Shown: positions 21,001-33,352, counted from the first letter of the stretch. The stretch is DNA of 64,000 bases from Coptis chinensis (GCA_015680905.1 CM027381.1:70049501-70113500); one strand, 5' to 3'. Notes: generated by a model from the letters alone, not told the origin. Numbers and translations are program-made.

Positions 21001-22149
21001 AAATTAACTTTAGGCGCCACACTCAACGTGTAGGAGGAAATTCCCTTCTACAAGTTTGTAGTAGAATTCTATTGCAGTCTACGGTTTTTCAACATGAATG
21101 TGTAGCTGTGTATAGTAATGTGCATATGAATTTCAAAGTTAGGAAGTTGTTTGGAGCAACAAATCTTTAATGTAATCTTATTTGTTTTGAGCGCAAAAGT
21201 GGTCCATGTAATTAACTGTCAGTTGTCTATATTTGTAAACTTTTATAGGTGCCTCACCAGTTTATGGTCTAAAATTTATATTTTCTCAGAGCTCAGTAAG
21301 TGTAAAGCCAAAGTATTGTTTAATTGTGTCGATGATATGATCCTGGCCGTTCTTCGTGGGTTGTTGATCTCGGTTTGGCAAACCATCAAAGAGACGACTG
21401 ATTGATGAGTGTATCTACAACTTACTTTTCTTTACCTTTTGGCACACTTAACCAAACGGAAAATGTCTGGATCGGATGTTGACTAAGAAATGAGGACGGA
21501 ACAACCGTTGAATCTGCCCGACAAGTTTTATTCCACTGCCGGATGTGGCCCCCACTAGAAGATAGTGTGTAGTACCCATAATACCCTTCCACATATTAGT
21601 TATTTTTATTTGAAAAAAATGAAATTAACATAATAGAAATTTACATATAAACCCTTGAACATCTCCCACCTTCTAGTCACCTCTCTTACATCAGAAATTT
21701 TTTTCTCTCCTATTCCTACCCAAACTGGACGTCTTTTCTTCTCTCTCAACAACATTCACTCCTGAGTACGCAGTCTCTAATGAAAACTTCATTTCTTCCC
21801 GCCCAATTTCCTTCTTCCCTCTTTTTTCCCTCCATTTCTACTCTGATAAGATACTTTATCTTTCATTCTAGAGTTCTTCATCTAAGAAAATCATTTGGAG
21901 AAGCACTGTAGGTAACTGTGTGCTTGATAATAGGCTAAAATTAATTGTTTACATTTAAGTTGATTACACTTATAAATGTTTTTGTTACATTCGAGTTAAA
22001 TGTCAGTTTAATAGCAACATTCTAGCCCCAAGTCACTTTGATCATTGGATTCATTCCACATGTTGTAAAAGTAAGGGAAAGCAAAATAGGGATGAAAACC
22101 ATATTGACCGTGTATTTTTAGGTTATCCAAATTCGAATTTTATAGCACT
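21001..22149. other. 3' flank of CBP60 and upstream region of the next gene
   Basis: 21001-21420 probably contains the CBP60 3' UTR. 21650-21850 is strongly CT-rich (TCTCTC, TTCTTCCC), like a plant 5' leader, and could be the transcribed start of the gene at 22795, with the 87-bp array in a leader or intron. This is inference only. Confidence 0.4.
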
Positions 22150-22770
22150 ACATATTGTTGTACATTTGAGATAAGATGTCTTACTATGATCATATTCATT
22201 TCAGTTAAACTGTAGTACGCTCTCTAAAGTGAACTTATATAGTGGAGTACATATGAGATAAGATGTCTTAATATGATCGTGTTTAGTTCAGGTAAACTGT
22301 AGTAAACTCCCAAAAGTGAACTGATATAGTGTTGTACTTGAGAGATAAGATGTCTTAATATGATCATGTTTAGTTCAGGTAATCCGTAGTACGCTGTCTA
22401 AAGTGGACATACATATATAGTGTCGTACTTAGGAGATAAGATGTCTTGAGATGGTCAAGCTCAGTTCAGGTAAACAGTAGTACGCTGTCTAAAGTGGACT
22501 AATATAGTTTCGTACTTGAGAGATAAGATGTTTTGATATGATCAAGTTCAATTCAGGTAAACAGTAGTACGGTGTCTAAAGTGTGCTAATATAGTGTCGT
22601 ATCATGGAGATAAGATGTCGTACTATGATCTTGTTTAGTTCAGGTAAACTGCAGTAAGGTGTCTAAGGTGGACTTATATAGTGTCCTAGGTGGGAGATAA
22701 GATGTCTTAATAAGATCATGTTTAGTTCAGTTAAATTGTAGTACGCTCTCTAAAGTGAACTTATATAGAA
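22150..22770 (+). repeat. 87-bp tandem array, 7 copies
   Basis: GAGATAAGATGT occurs at 22168, 22255, 22342, 22433, 22520, 22607 and 22694: spacing 87, 87, 91, 87, 87, 87. Each unit also holds TATGATCATGTTTAGTTCAG, TAAACTGTAGTACGCT and CTAAAGTGAACTTATATAG. The last unit ends about 25 bp before the ATG of the next gene (22795). Confidence 0.96.
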
Positions 22771-22794
22771 GTGTTTCGGGTATTTGTTTCAGCC

Positions 22795-23754
22795 ATGGTC
22801 ACTAAAGCATATCAAAGTCCGGAGGAATTATACCATGATGGTGATTTTGAAAAGACTATAAAGAGGAATTATTGTAGAAAGAAAGCCCACTATTGGTGGA
22901 AAAGTCATGTTGAGATGGGCACATTTGACGAGTACTGGATTATTGGCAAGAGACCAGAAGCAGTTCTGGCTATATGTAACAATAATGGATATCTTCATTT
23001 CCGTAGTTACCATCCCCAGACCCCTCACTGTCCTAATCTAGAGACTTTGGCCCATTTGATGGAGATTTTCGTGGTGACAATTAACAAGTTGTACAACTTC
23101 GAGCTCAATATGGAGGCGGTGGTGAAACGAGAATTTCATAAGATAGTTTCTGACATAGACTTGCTCAGGAATTGGTGTTTCAATGTAAACTTCATGGTTA
23201 GGTATCTGTATGAGATGGGATGCGACTGTAAAACCAGCAATGCAAAAAAGGCCAAAGAAATGAGGTTTATTCTATACCCAAGCGTGGTTTATGTGCTTAA
23301 GTTCTTGGGAGAATTTGAAAGTACAAAGGACTATGATGTTTCAGAAAGACCACCACGCCCGGAAGCACTGCCATTTTCACTACCATGCCAAGTATCAGTG
23401 GATAGCTAAGGAAAAAAAGGTAATAAATATGGTTTTGAAATATATAATAGTATTTGATATATAAGGAAAGGAAAAGTTATTGTTGCCTGTTTATGTTGTA
23501 TGTTATGTGCAATAAATCTGAGTTCAAATCTTGTGTAGTTGAAAAGAAAATACGACAAGGCTATGACAGATTCTGAGGACATTGAATGGAAGGCGTATCT
23601 ACTCTCAAAACGACCACGACTAGGAATGGGTGGAAGTGGTCGTAAGTGCTATGTGCCTGCAAAACCAAAGGACCCATGCATCACATATACACTGCCATGT
23701 GGATCTCTTGAAGTTGACTTCTACGACGAAGACGAATATCGTGATTTGGAGTAA
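22795..23754 (+). CDS. Unrecognised two-exon gene, ~270 aa
   Basis: Exon 1 is 22795-23391, ending CCATGCCAA before GTATCAG; exon 2 is 23539-23754, after TTGTGTAG. Both borders are phase 0 and together give 270 aa. An upstream in-frame ATG at 22771 would add 8 residues. The protein is soluble-looking, with Trp/Tyr/His-rich text (KKAHYWWKSHVEMGTFDEYW, FRSYHPQTPHCPNLETLAHL), a Cys pair (MGCDCKTSN), a basic patch (SKRPRLGMGGSGRK) and an acidic tail (EVDFYDEDEYRDLE). No known domain is recognised. No stop or frameshift interrupts it, unlike almost all nearby transposon genes, which argues for recent activity or selection. It could be a transposon accessory gene. The splice model is inferred. Confidence 0.55.
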
Positions 23755-24023
23755 TTTGTATGAGGAAAGTTTTGGACTTTCAAACTTGTTTTATATTACC
23801 CTTTTGTTGTGATAAAAGTGAATACTTGTATTGATAAGTTTTAGTAAATTATATGGTAGAAGTTGATAGTTTTAATCTGTTGAAAGTGAGAACCCAAAAC
23901 AGACCAAAATATGACGCTTTCCAAATTTAAAGTGCACCAAAATAAACAAACAAATCCTCGACGCACCACATGAACAACTTCAATAAATATCACTGAAATA
24001 TGTAATTTTTGCAATGTGAATAT

Positions 24024-26109
24024 AATCAAAGTCATCAGAGATCTACTATTATCTAATAACACGTACGATGTCGCCAAGCGAGTTTTTGTAGTCTTAGTAT
24101 GGATATTTTTGTCTCCTGGGCAACAGAGATCTATCTATATTTTTCAAAGAAGACATGAAGTCTGAGTGAGAGCATATATTGTCTTGCTCTAGGTAATGTT
24201 CTAACCGTACGCAAAATAATTAAATACAGTCTAGCAACTACTAAAAACAAACAAAATCCAATGCCATGTAATTAGTTTGTCCATCTAGTCAATCAACAAC
24301 TATGCATTTTTAATATTTAGTCAATCAACCACTATGCATTTTTAATATTTATTCACGACAAAGTAGGCATGCATGTCAAAACTTCCACCCCATTATCAGC
24401 AAGTCCACCCCATGATCATATCCATAATTGAGGTCTCAGCAGCATCTTGCTCAAAAAAGGAAAGAAGTCAGCAAGCAGTTATGATGTGTCACAGCAGGCA
24501 TATAACATCCCACAAAAATAGCGACCTTTCAACCCACATTTAGATGATAACTTAGAGTAATTTGGGAGTCATTTTAAATCATGTACCTTGATTGCATTTT
24601 CCCATTATAAACGAGCAGTTGCTGCAATTTAAATTTTGGAAATAGTGTTCCCACGAACAGACTTTTGTTCCAAATCAGCACCTCGCACCGCATCAGCACC
24701 ACCACCCAGAACACTCACAACAAGCATAGTGTATTTTTCTTCGATGTGCAACCCCAATTCCTTAAGCATAGTGCATTAATTAAAAAGTAATTAATGGTGA
24801 AGCAGAAGCATTGGTATTACCATATCAACTGCAATTGAATCATGGTCTTGTAGGTTAGGATGAAGATCTACTTCCCATCTTCTAAGTTCTCCATTACACA
24901 GACTTCCTGCATAAAACTTGATAAAAACTCAAAAACTAGCTAAGATGATCAGGAAAGCACGAAAACAGAAAAGCCTGCTAAGGCGGTGGATATCATCAGC
25001 CCTGTTTGGATAAGTTATGGCAATATCCTTGGCTGTCTCCCTAGCCTTGAGAATCTCTTTACATTTAATTTGACCACGTAGAAAAGCATGAGCTTCTGTT
25101 AAGGGAAAATACCTCGTCCGGAAATCACTCGGCTCGTTCTCGTTTATTTCATAACGGACCCTTTCATAATACCAGCTAGGTGGACGTTGGGTGGAAAGCC
25201 TAGTTAGTAGTGCCATATCCGACGACTTGAATGAGATGTACTTGCCACCAACTCTGAAAGTTCATGGAGTGATTCTCATTTTTAGCAGCTCTGAAACCAA
25301 TTTGAGGTGGCTAAAATGATTGTATGCGGTTGTTTTTAGAATCCCTAGAGTCCACAGTCCCATCAACCTTCAGAATAAACCGAAAGGGAGAAGTCCAAAA
25401 ATTAATCAATCTTGTGTTCTCTAGGGACCCTCAGGATCCTAAAAAAAACCTTATACAATCATTTTAGCCACCTTAAACTGGTTGTAAATTTCTTCCCCTT
25501 CGTCTTACAACTACTGCACACATAGACACAATTTGTAAGCATATTACAACAACATAACTAATAAATGGACAAGAAACAACTTTGACACATCGTAGATACC
25601 ACAGACGATTAATTCTAATGTTAATGTATACATCAGAACAAAGGAATTTCTCATCAGATGGTTACATTATCAAACACATTTATCACAATATCAACTGAAG
25701 TAAGAAACCATAGAAATTCCTCAACCACCATAATTTTCCGTATATAAAAAACGCACCTTTTAGGGTTTGGTATTGTAGTGGGGATGGATCCTAAAAAACG
25801 CACCTTTTAGGGTTTGCTTAAAGCCTTGCTCAATCTATCTGCTATCTCCATCACTTTGGTCGAGTTTTTTTTTTTTTTAATCTTAATTGGGAAGAAGGTG
25901 AGAAGTCAGAGGTGAGAAGTGAGCTTCAGTTGTAACCCAACAGCCATTTTAGTTCACAAAATTCCCTGAAAAATTAAGTGATCTGCTACACCAGACACAC
26001 TATAATTGAAGTCTTGGGCAGTTACCAGTCGACCATGTGTCCGCGTCAAATTAGATTTCCAAAAGTAGGATAAAGGTGCATTTAAGTTGGGGATATGTAC
26101 AAAAGAGTA
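24024..26109 (-). mobile_element. Internally deleted copy of the DUF1985/Ulp1-type element
   Basis: The left end (ATCAAAGTCATCAGAGATCT, then CCTGGGCAACAGAGATCTAT) and the right end (CAGTTACCAGTCGACCATGTG...AAGTTGGGGATATGTACAA) match those of the longer copy at 26110-32499. Inside, sequence equivalent to 26400-28190 (the Ulp1 part) and about 28830-31185 is missing, leaving about 2.1 kb. The right end joins directly to the left end of the next copy near 26110, so the two are head-to-tail. No terminal inverted repeat or target duplication was found. Confidence 0.75.
24920..25260 (-). pseudogene. N-terminal fragment of the DUF1985-type transposon gene (short copy)
   Basis: The minus strand reads VGGKYISFKSSDMALL, then PPSWYYERVRYEINENEPSD and FRTRYFPLTEAHAFLRGQIK to RLSRLFCF. 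It is clearly the same protein segment as 31200-31500 of the long copy. It preserves 16 bp (coding part of YYERVRYEI) that the long copy lacks, so here the short copy is closer to the ancestral frame. It has no DUF1985 core or protease. Confidence 0.7.
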
Positions 26110-26879
26110 TCATCAAAGTCATCAAAGATCTACCCTTATCAAAAAACGCTTATGATGTCGTAAAGTGATTTTACGCTCTCACCTGGGCAACAGAGATCTA
26201 TCAAATTTTCAAAGAACATGCATAAGGTCTCAGTGGGAGCATAAACTGTCTTGGTGGAGGGGATGTTTGGATTGAACGCAAAAGTAATTAAATACATTCC
26301 AGCAGCAATGAAAAACAAAATCCAAGAGCACGTAATTAGTTTGTCCATTCCGTCAATAGACCACTACGCCTTTTTTTAGTTTTTTCATAGGTCACCAGGC
26401 ATGGAAGTCAACCCGCAGTCTAGAAGATCTTTGGCTATCGTATTTTCGATGAAGAACCTAGGGCGGCCAAATTGTAAGAGATAGCAAATAAGTAGTCTCG
26501 ACAGAGGAACATAATTACTCACGATAATTGGTATATGATATACGCGACACTTAAATTTATTTGTAAAGATAAAAGGAAGACACTTACAAAGCTAGGAAGG
26601 GGTCGGCACAGCTGTTACTGATTGAGTAATAATCAGATAAGCATCTTGCGTAAAAATTATGCAGAACTCAACAGGTAACTATGATATCTTATAACAGTCA
26701 CACAATGTCCTACTGAAGTAGCAGACTTTTAAACCAAAATTAGAGTATAAATTAGTGTTTGGAACATATTTAAACAACCATTTCCACCTCAGCAACAGCA
26801 ATTGGTGCATTTTCAACTTCAGATATACCCTTGACTGTTGGAGTTTTTTTCTCCCACATCAAAGTCCAAAGACCGAGCA

Positions 26880-28208
26880 TTACAATACTCTTCCGTCGGT
26901 CATGCCACACTCCAACAAGTCCTTTGCTATTCTTTTCCTGATATACATTCGCCTCTTTGATTGAAAGACAGGTAGCAAATTTCTGAGTAGGCAGTCAGCA
27001 AAGGCAAATGTGTATGCACCATAGTTGGTGTCGTCATCCTGTTTGGCGCATTTGGCAAACTCCAATTTCCATTGGCGACCCAGTTTTGCCATGTCTATAC
27101 ACTCACTATCTGAGCTCAAAAGTGCGTAAGGGAGCACCGTCAACAACTTTGTCAAACGAGGTGCGGGGTCCAGAGCCCAGATGGCACCATCATTCGGCTT
27201 CTCCAACGAGTTGTAGATTTGAACAGTCCAAGTGACAAAGTTAACGACGATGAGGATCCAATGCACTCCTTCAACATTCACCGTCATCATTAACCCACGG
27301 CAGTTTCTTAAGTTTGGCCTCGAACTGTCATGCTGAACCAGTTCAATGATACGGGTCTTTAAATTACCCACAATTTGTAGTCCCACTACACAAAGCTTAT
27401 CTTCTACGGGCATCTGCTGGTCTTCTAAAATAGTGGCCAATCCATTGTACAAATCACACAAATAATGCTGTCATTACAATAATAAAATAAAATTAAATAA
27501 ATCATTATACTGAATAAAATAAGGAAAGAATAAATCATTATAGAGTTCTATAGAATAAAAGACACGAAACGTGTGTGAAATTACTGAGAACCACGACTCT
27601 GCAACTATGATGTACAAATTCTCCATTCCACAGGGTTGAGCTACGGAAGTGTACCACCGGCCTAGTAAGCACATGTACGAGTCCAGTACCTCAAACCCAA
27701 AAACAATAATAATAATCAATATCAAGTATATCTAGAAGAAGTACTTTAATAGACAGAGACATACCACATCATTAAGCCATCCTCCCCTGAATAGTCTATA
27801 GAAGCTGCTGATGTCAATATGAAACCCACTCCCATACCGTCTAACAATGTTAGAGTGACTGGTTTCATCATTGTCGTGCTTATTCCAGTAATATGGCACT
27901 TGTACATTTGAGGTATGCAATTCCATCAGGTCATCTCCAACACTTTTCCGACTAACAACACCAGGAGCTCTATCTAGCAATCCCACTCCCTTATTGAAAA
28001 CACCAAGAATCAGATCTTTGCAAAAGTCAGCCACTTCAACCTCGAGTTCACTCCTTATATATTGAGTAAATATTCGTTGCCGTGATCCCTGTGCCATATC
28101 TTCTTGCATAACAGAAGTAGCCACATAATATTCTCCCTCTCCTTCATCAATAATTAGGAGGCAACCTTCCACCCTATTCTTAGAAAGTTCATCACCACGA
28201 TCATCCAC
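26880..28208 (-). pseudogene. Ulp1-type cysteine protease (C48) domain, catalytic residues changed
   Basis: The upstream part (28208 to 27732) ends YGSGFHIDISSFYRLF then RGGWLNDVVCLCLLKYF, the WLND entry motif of Ulp1 proteases. After one or more introns the domain continues (27461 to 26880): GVHWILIVVNFVTWTVQIYN, SLEKPND, then QDDDTNYGAYTFAFADCLL and KRRMYIRKRIAKDLLECGM. Ulp1 enzymes use His, Asp and Cys. The His is kept (HW), but the Asp position (YDS) reads YNS and the Cys position (NCG) reads NYG. The frame is otherwise open over long exons. In host cells Ulp1 cleaves SUMO; in transposons its role is unknown. Either the protein is an inactive relic or it works without protease activity. 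Confidence 0.8.
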
Positions 28209-28498
28209 AATGGATGTCTCACAAGCATCCTGTGTCAGAAAGGAATGAAGTCAGATGGCATCTATGATGTCACACAGCAGGAACATAATGTCCCACTAAA
28301 ATAACAACCTTTCAATCCATATTTAGAAGATAACTTAAGAGTAATTTGGGAGGTACATTAAAATAAAGGGTCCATAAAATAAAATAATGTGCCTTGACTG
28401 CATTTTCCCCTTCTACAGGAGCAGTTGGTGCAATATGAATTTCTGCAATAGCACTCCCACAAGAAGATTTATGTTATGAAATAACACCTTCTACCGCA

Positions 28499-30475
28499 TC
28501 AGTGCCACCACCCTGAACACTCACAGCATGCATAAGGCATATTTCTGCGGCTTGCATCCCCAATTCCTTGAAAATAGTAGCCTAAAAAAACATAATAATA
28601 ACCTATAGACACGACAATATTTAAAAAAAAAAAATAGTGAAGCACAAGCATCGGTATTACCATATCAAATGCAAAATCATCAGTGTATTGTTCGTTAGGA
28701 TCAAATTCTAGTTCCCCATCTTCTAAGTTGTCCTCACAAATTGGAACTAATTTAACTTCACCATCACCATCACTTGGAGTCACACAGACAACCTAAATAA
28801 ACAAACTTTATATAAGCTCAGAAAGTAGATATGATGTCTCAAAGAAGCCACATAAAGTCCCACTCATATACAAAGCATTTAATCTCCACTAAGAAGCTAA
28901 ATAAGTCATAAGGACACATTTAAATTTCAATTACCTTGGACGCACTCACGACATCCACAGTCAAAATTCGTGCAATTTCATTACATAAATTTTCCTCTCG
29001 ATGAGTCTGTTCCCTATCGATACCCGTTGTCTCAATCTCAGGAAGCGTCTTCTCATTACCCACTGCCTCTATTTGCAATTGCTGATTCCTTGACACATAC
29101 GATTGGTAGACTTCCATGTCACTCATGCTACCCCTCAGGTGTTCACCAGCCTTAACAGCTGGCTCAGGTTGACTCTGCTCAGTATAACACTTGTTAAATT
29201 CTTCAGCCGAAACATCTTTCAGCAAGTCTTCTCCTCCCTTATCAATAACATCAGGCTGACTCCCCGACAATTGCACGCTTAGATACTTGTTGAACAACCC
29301 ATCCATTAGTTTAGGGGGGATAGGGTTAATATATTGAGTAGTCTCCACAACAAATAAGTGGGGCTCAAGAACATTGGGGTTGTGAGTCTCTTGAAGGACC
29401 TACACAGCACAACACGAGAGGGAGAGGGAGATATAGTTGCGAATTTATCCTAACAATTTTGCAATACCTCTTGCCATAACAAATTAAAAAATACATACCA
29501 CTTCAGTAGGTACTTGGTTGTCGGTGCTATGACCCGCTTCAAACTCCTTCGAAATGTCATACAAATCCTAATTTAGATCAAACCCACAAAGTGAGGAGGT
29601 TATTTTTTCATATTCAACCACCGAGGCATCTAAGGTCGGTGCAAATAAACCCAAATAATGATCTCCTTTTTTCATTGCAACCACTAGGACTTGACTCACC
29701 ATACGTGCTGACGATGACATTCTCTTGTTTGCAGCAGCCTCCTCCTCCAATTGTTGATTGTTGATCAGTCTTGCCAGGTTAAGCGGCCCTTATGCGTATT
29801 CAATAGGGTTTTGTTCATCTTCCTCAGTGACTGATAAAGGCTCTACTTCATTTCCCCAAACACGCTGGGGAATAACTCCAGTTTCTCCAGCCTGGGATTT
29901 AGCACTACGTTTGTGTTTAGGTACTTAGAAAGAGGCAAGTTGTTGGACACGGTATAGTTTGACGAATCCTGGAGTTGTTCAGACACAACTTTTCTCTTCC
30001 TCCCATAAGTTGAGGGGAGCGCAGCACTTACTCCAAGGGGGGCTGACGATCGTGTTGCCTTTCCAACGGCTCTGGTACTAGGCGCAGTCTGTACTTCTCG
30101 TGTTATGGTAGTTGGAAACTTTTTTCTTGGAGGTACTTTCTTTCATCTTTGGAAGTTGGGGTGGTTTCCTAGTGGAAGGTTGGGGTGTTTTTTTTTAACA
30201 ACGACAGCTTGTTTCTCTTTAACAGGGGTTCGTTGTTTCTTCCTGATAGCTTTTACTTTGACAACCTTTCTTTGGGGAACAGACTCATGTCTTGTACGTT
30301 TCCTAGTATGCACTTTTTTGGACTCACCTTCACTACTAACAACTTCTTCTCCCTCTTCATCTTCTTCCTCGTCACTATCTAGTTCCTCTTCCACCGGAGT
30401 CAGTTCTCTTCTCACATACCTATTCACTCGGCCATGGGCAAGACCGAGGATCTCCTCTGTAGTCTTCTTAATCAC
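28499..30475 (-). pseudogene. Linker exons of the DUF1985/Ulp1 gene: charged, low complexity
   Basis: Three open stretches in transcription order. 30475-30143 has VEEELDSDEEEDEEGEEVVS followed by a basic tract (KKVHTRKRTRHESVPQRKVV), a probable nuclear localisation signal. 29348-28920 (METTQYINPIPPKLMDG...) is Glu/Gln-rich. 28783-28499 starts MTPSDGDGEVKLVPICEDNL and is acidic. Exon borders between them could not be fixed by eye. The order fits the variable linker between DUF1985 and Ulp1 domains in transposon genes. A further short piece at 29750-29568 (MEEEAAANKRMSSSARMVSQ) may be another exon. Confidence 0.5.
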
Positions 30476-30667
30476 CTAAAACGAAACAACTTATATGTCA
30501 AAATAGTAGACCAACATGTCTAATTTGAATTGAAAAACGAGTAGAATATAATAACCCCTCATAGTTATACCAATAACGTATCCAGCTCCAACTTTCTTCT
30601 TTGCGCCAGGAGATCATGATCCGTAGACATATCTCACAGCTCTCGCTGTCATACCAAAACATGAAAA

Positions 30668-31583
30668 TCATAAAACAAGCTGCTTTTGAAAAAGCATACA
30701 TAACACAGTATAACACCGTGAATGGTTAGGCAAAGAGATACAAACCTCCAAAGCAAATCTAAGCACTTCCTTATTCCTAATGTCCTCTGGAATATCTAGG
30801 CAATCGAGAACCACAACATTCACTCTTCCCCTCTTAGTCAGCTTTGATTCCCACCCAATGGCCCGACAACTCTGTCCAGTAATTTTCACCCACCCTTTAA
30901 ACCACAGGAAGTCGAGAGGATCCAACCGTCTTGCCCCCAGCGACGGAACATGGAGGAATACCCAGAGGTTGAACGCTAGGACACAACCATGGAGGGTCCT
31001 AATATAAGGGCGGGTAGGAAATGCTGCAAAGTGGGCATTCATCTTCTCATACAACGACTCAACTTCTGTGTATACCAGTTCGTAGGCAAGATAACCCCAA
31101 GGAAAAGAATCAAACTTCTCCAAATCAGCAACAATGTCAACCCATCGGACTCGACCCCTTTTCGACCCGGTCGGGGATCGAAAGCACCAAGACAAAAAAG
31201 CCTGTTAAGGCGGTGGATATCATCAGTCGTGTTTGGATCAATTAGGGCATTATCCTTGGCTGTCTCTCTAGCCTTGAGAATCTCTTCACATTTAATTTGA
31301 CCATGTAGTGAAGCATGAGCTTCTATTAAGGGAAAATACCTCGTCCGGAAATCACTCGACTTGTTCTCGTTCATTTCATAATACCAGCTAGGTGGACGTT
31401 GGGTCGAAAAGCCCTAAGAGCGATTGCCATATCCGACAACTTGAATGAGATGTACTTGCCACCAACTCTGAAAGTTCTTGGAACGATTCTCATTTTCAAC
31501 AACTCTGAAACCAATTTGGGGTCACTAAAATGATTGTACGTGGTTTTTTCAGGATCCCTAGAGTCCACAGTCCCATCAACCAT
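30668..31583 (-). pseudogene. DUF1985-like N-terminal region of the transposon gene
   Basis: It starts near 31583 (MVDGTVDSRDPEKTTYNHFS) and continues with VGGKYISFKLSDMAIAL and, after a frame change, FRTRYFPLIEAHASLHGQIK. A second frame change near 31180 leads to VRWVDIVADLEKFDSFPWGY, LAYELVYTEVESLYEK and LDPLDFLWFKGWVKITGQSC. The W-V-D-I-V-x-D-L-x-x-F-x-S-F-P-W-G pattern is characteristic of plant DUF1985 transposon proteins. Compared with the short copy a 16-bp deletion lies near 31378, so this copy cannot make the full protein from this start. Confidence 0.7.
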
Positions 31584-32499
31584 CAGAAGAAAACCAAATG
31601 GAGAAGTCTGAAAATGTTCTCTTTCATCATTATCAAATAAATCAAACAGCTACTCTCGAAGCTTTCTAGGACAACATCGGGAAGTAATCCTTACTTCAGG
31701 TCTCGCTGGATGTTCAACTTTCTTGCCCTTCCTCTTGGAACTACTGCTTGTTTCATGACATTTTGTTAGCAAATTAAGACAACATCACTAATAAGTAGAC
31801 AACAAAAAACTTTGAAACATTCTAGAGAGCACAGACGATTAATTCTACAGTTACTGCTAAAGCATACATCAGAACAAAGGAATTCCTCATCATCTGGTTA
31901 CATTATCAAACACATATCCCTAATTACAATATCGCTAACTGAAATCCTGGAAAAGGAAACCAAATATTACCCTTATTTTAATGTATTTTAATCTTAGCAT
32001 TTGTGCAAATTTCACTGTGCAATAGTTCAACTCAACATTGTGAATCATACTGAACCAATTCATTTCCGTATATAAAAAACACACATTTTCGGTTTGCATT
32101 GATTGAAGGGGATCCTAAAAAAAAAGTGCGACAAAAAAATAAAGCAAAGTTATGGCGACAGCAGATAGATTGCTCAAACCCTTGCTTAAATTAGGGGAAG
32201 GATTAAGGAAGGAAAAGTAATGAAAAGGTCGAGTATTTCGTCTTAATTTGGGATGAGAACTTAGATGTCAGAGTTTATAAGGTTAGAAATTAGAGGCGAG
32301 AAGTGAACTTCAGTTGAAATTGAGCAAATTCTGGTTTACAAAACTCCCCCAAATCGCAAAAATTAAGTGCTCTACTACACCAGACAAACTATATGTGAAA
32401 TGGTGGGTAGTTACCAGTTGACCACGTGTCCACGTGAAATTAGATTTCCAGAAGTGCCATATAGGCGGATTTAAGTTGGGGATGTGTACAACTGAGTAC

Positions 32500-33352
32500 A
32501 CGTGTCTTAATCCTAGACGATCCAAAAAGTTGATCATAAACAGCTTCATCCAACAGTTGCAAATAACTTCGACATGAATCATGCTGGCACTTCCAGTACT
32601 TTCTCGAGAGGATTGATTGTTGTTTGCGATATGCCTAACAATCGGATTCCATCACATGTAGCTTCTTTATAGCGAGAGTACATAAATTGGCTCTGAATAG
32701 CTGAGTGTCCAAGTTGATCACATACCTGACATTCAACCTGTGGTGAACGAAACATGTACTTCTCAATTTTAAACTCATGAAGATAGCGACAATGAACAAA
32801 TGGCTAAGCAACTAATGTATAAATTAAACTTCTTAATAAGCTAGTTCAGACTAATAGCTCAACTAAGTTAAATTATTAAAGAATTACTAATCCATGAAGG
32901 AAGTAAAACCTTCACCCAACCAACCAATTTTTTCATGCTCTTTATACTTGATAAACTAAAATTTATCTCTGTTAACATTTCAAATATCAAATTCTTCGTG
33001 CTCTTTATACTTGATAAAATCCAAAGTGAAGAATGACACTCAATAACTCAAAATTTTCTCTTACTCACCCCTAAAACTTAAGCTTAATCAAACTCATGAA
33101 TTTGAAGGGAATTACCTTCATTTTTGCAAAATTAACGCGCTCTTATGCTTGCTTCGTGCTTCTTATACTTGATTGGATCTTATGCAGTAGCAATAACAGA
33201 TAATTTTTTTTTTAGAAAAAGGTTAAAACCCTAAACCCTACCCCTAGATGTTGATGCTATTTATAAAAAAAAGTAAAAGAAGGAGGGACGGGTTAGACTG
33301 TTGGAGCATACGGAGGGAACAAATGCATTAACCAACTTATATTAAAACAGTA
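32500..33352. other. Non-coding flank of the Ulp1 element
   Basis: No gene is seen. Repeated phrases (TTTATACTTGATAAA, at about 32940 and 33007) and a short CCCTAAACCCTACCCC at 33230 are the only notable features; the latter is too short to call telomeric repeat. Confidence 0.4.

Larger units (their letters stand above)
26110..32499 (-). mobile_element. Long copy of a DUF1985/Ulp1-carrying transposon (MULE/CACTA-type cargo)
   Basis: About 6.4 kb, with the same end sequences as the short copy at 24024-26109. The minus strand holds a multi-exon gene: a DUF1985-like N-terminus (31583 to 30668), a Lys/Glu-rich linker (30475 to 28499) and an Ulp1-type C-terminus (28208 to 26880). In plants this combination is found in transposons (for example KAONASHI-type MULEs and some CACTA elements). 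No transposase is seen in this copy, so it was probably mobilised by others, or only the cargo gene is left. Confidence 0.7.

Noticed and set aside
27474-27725. Minus-strand frame between the Ulp1 exons as a full exon
   Set aside because: Only its middle (YMCLLGRWYTS) fits the family; the rest is AT-rich and probably intron, so it was not listed separately.
30105-30479. Plus-strand Ser/Phe-rich frame opposite the linker of the Ulp1 gene
   Set aside because: It is the antisense of the acidic Asp/Glu-Glu tract; poly-Ser here mirrors poly-Glu codons on the true strand.
33225-33250. CCCTAAACCCTA as interstitial telomeric repeat
   Set aside because: Fewer than two full CCCTAAA units; common by chance in AT-rich plant DNA.
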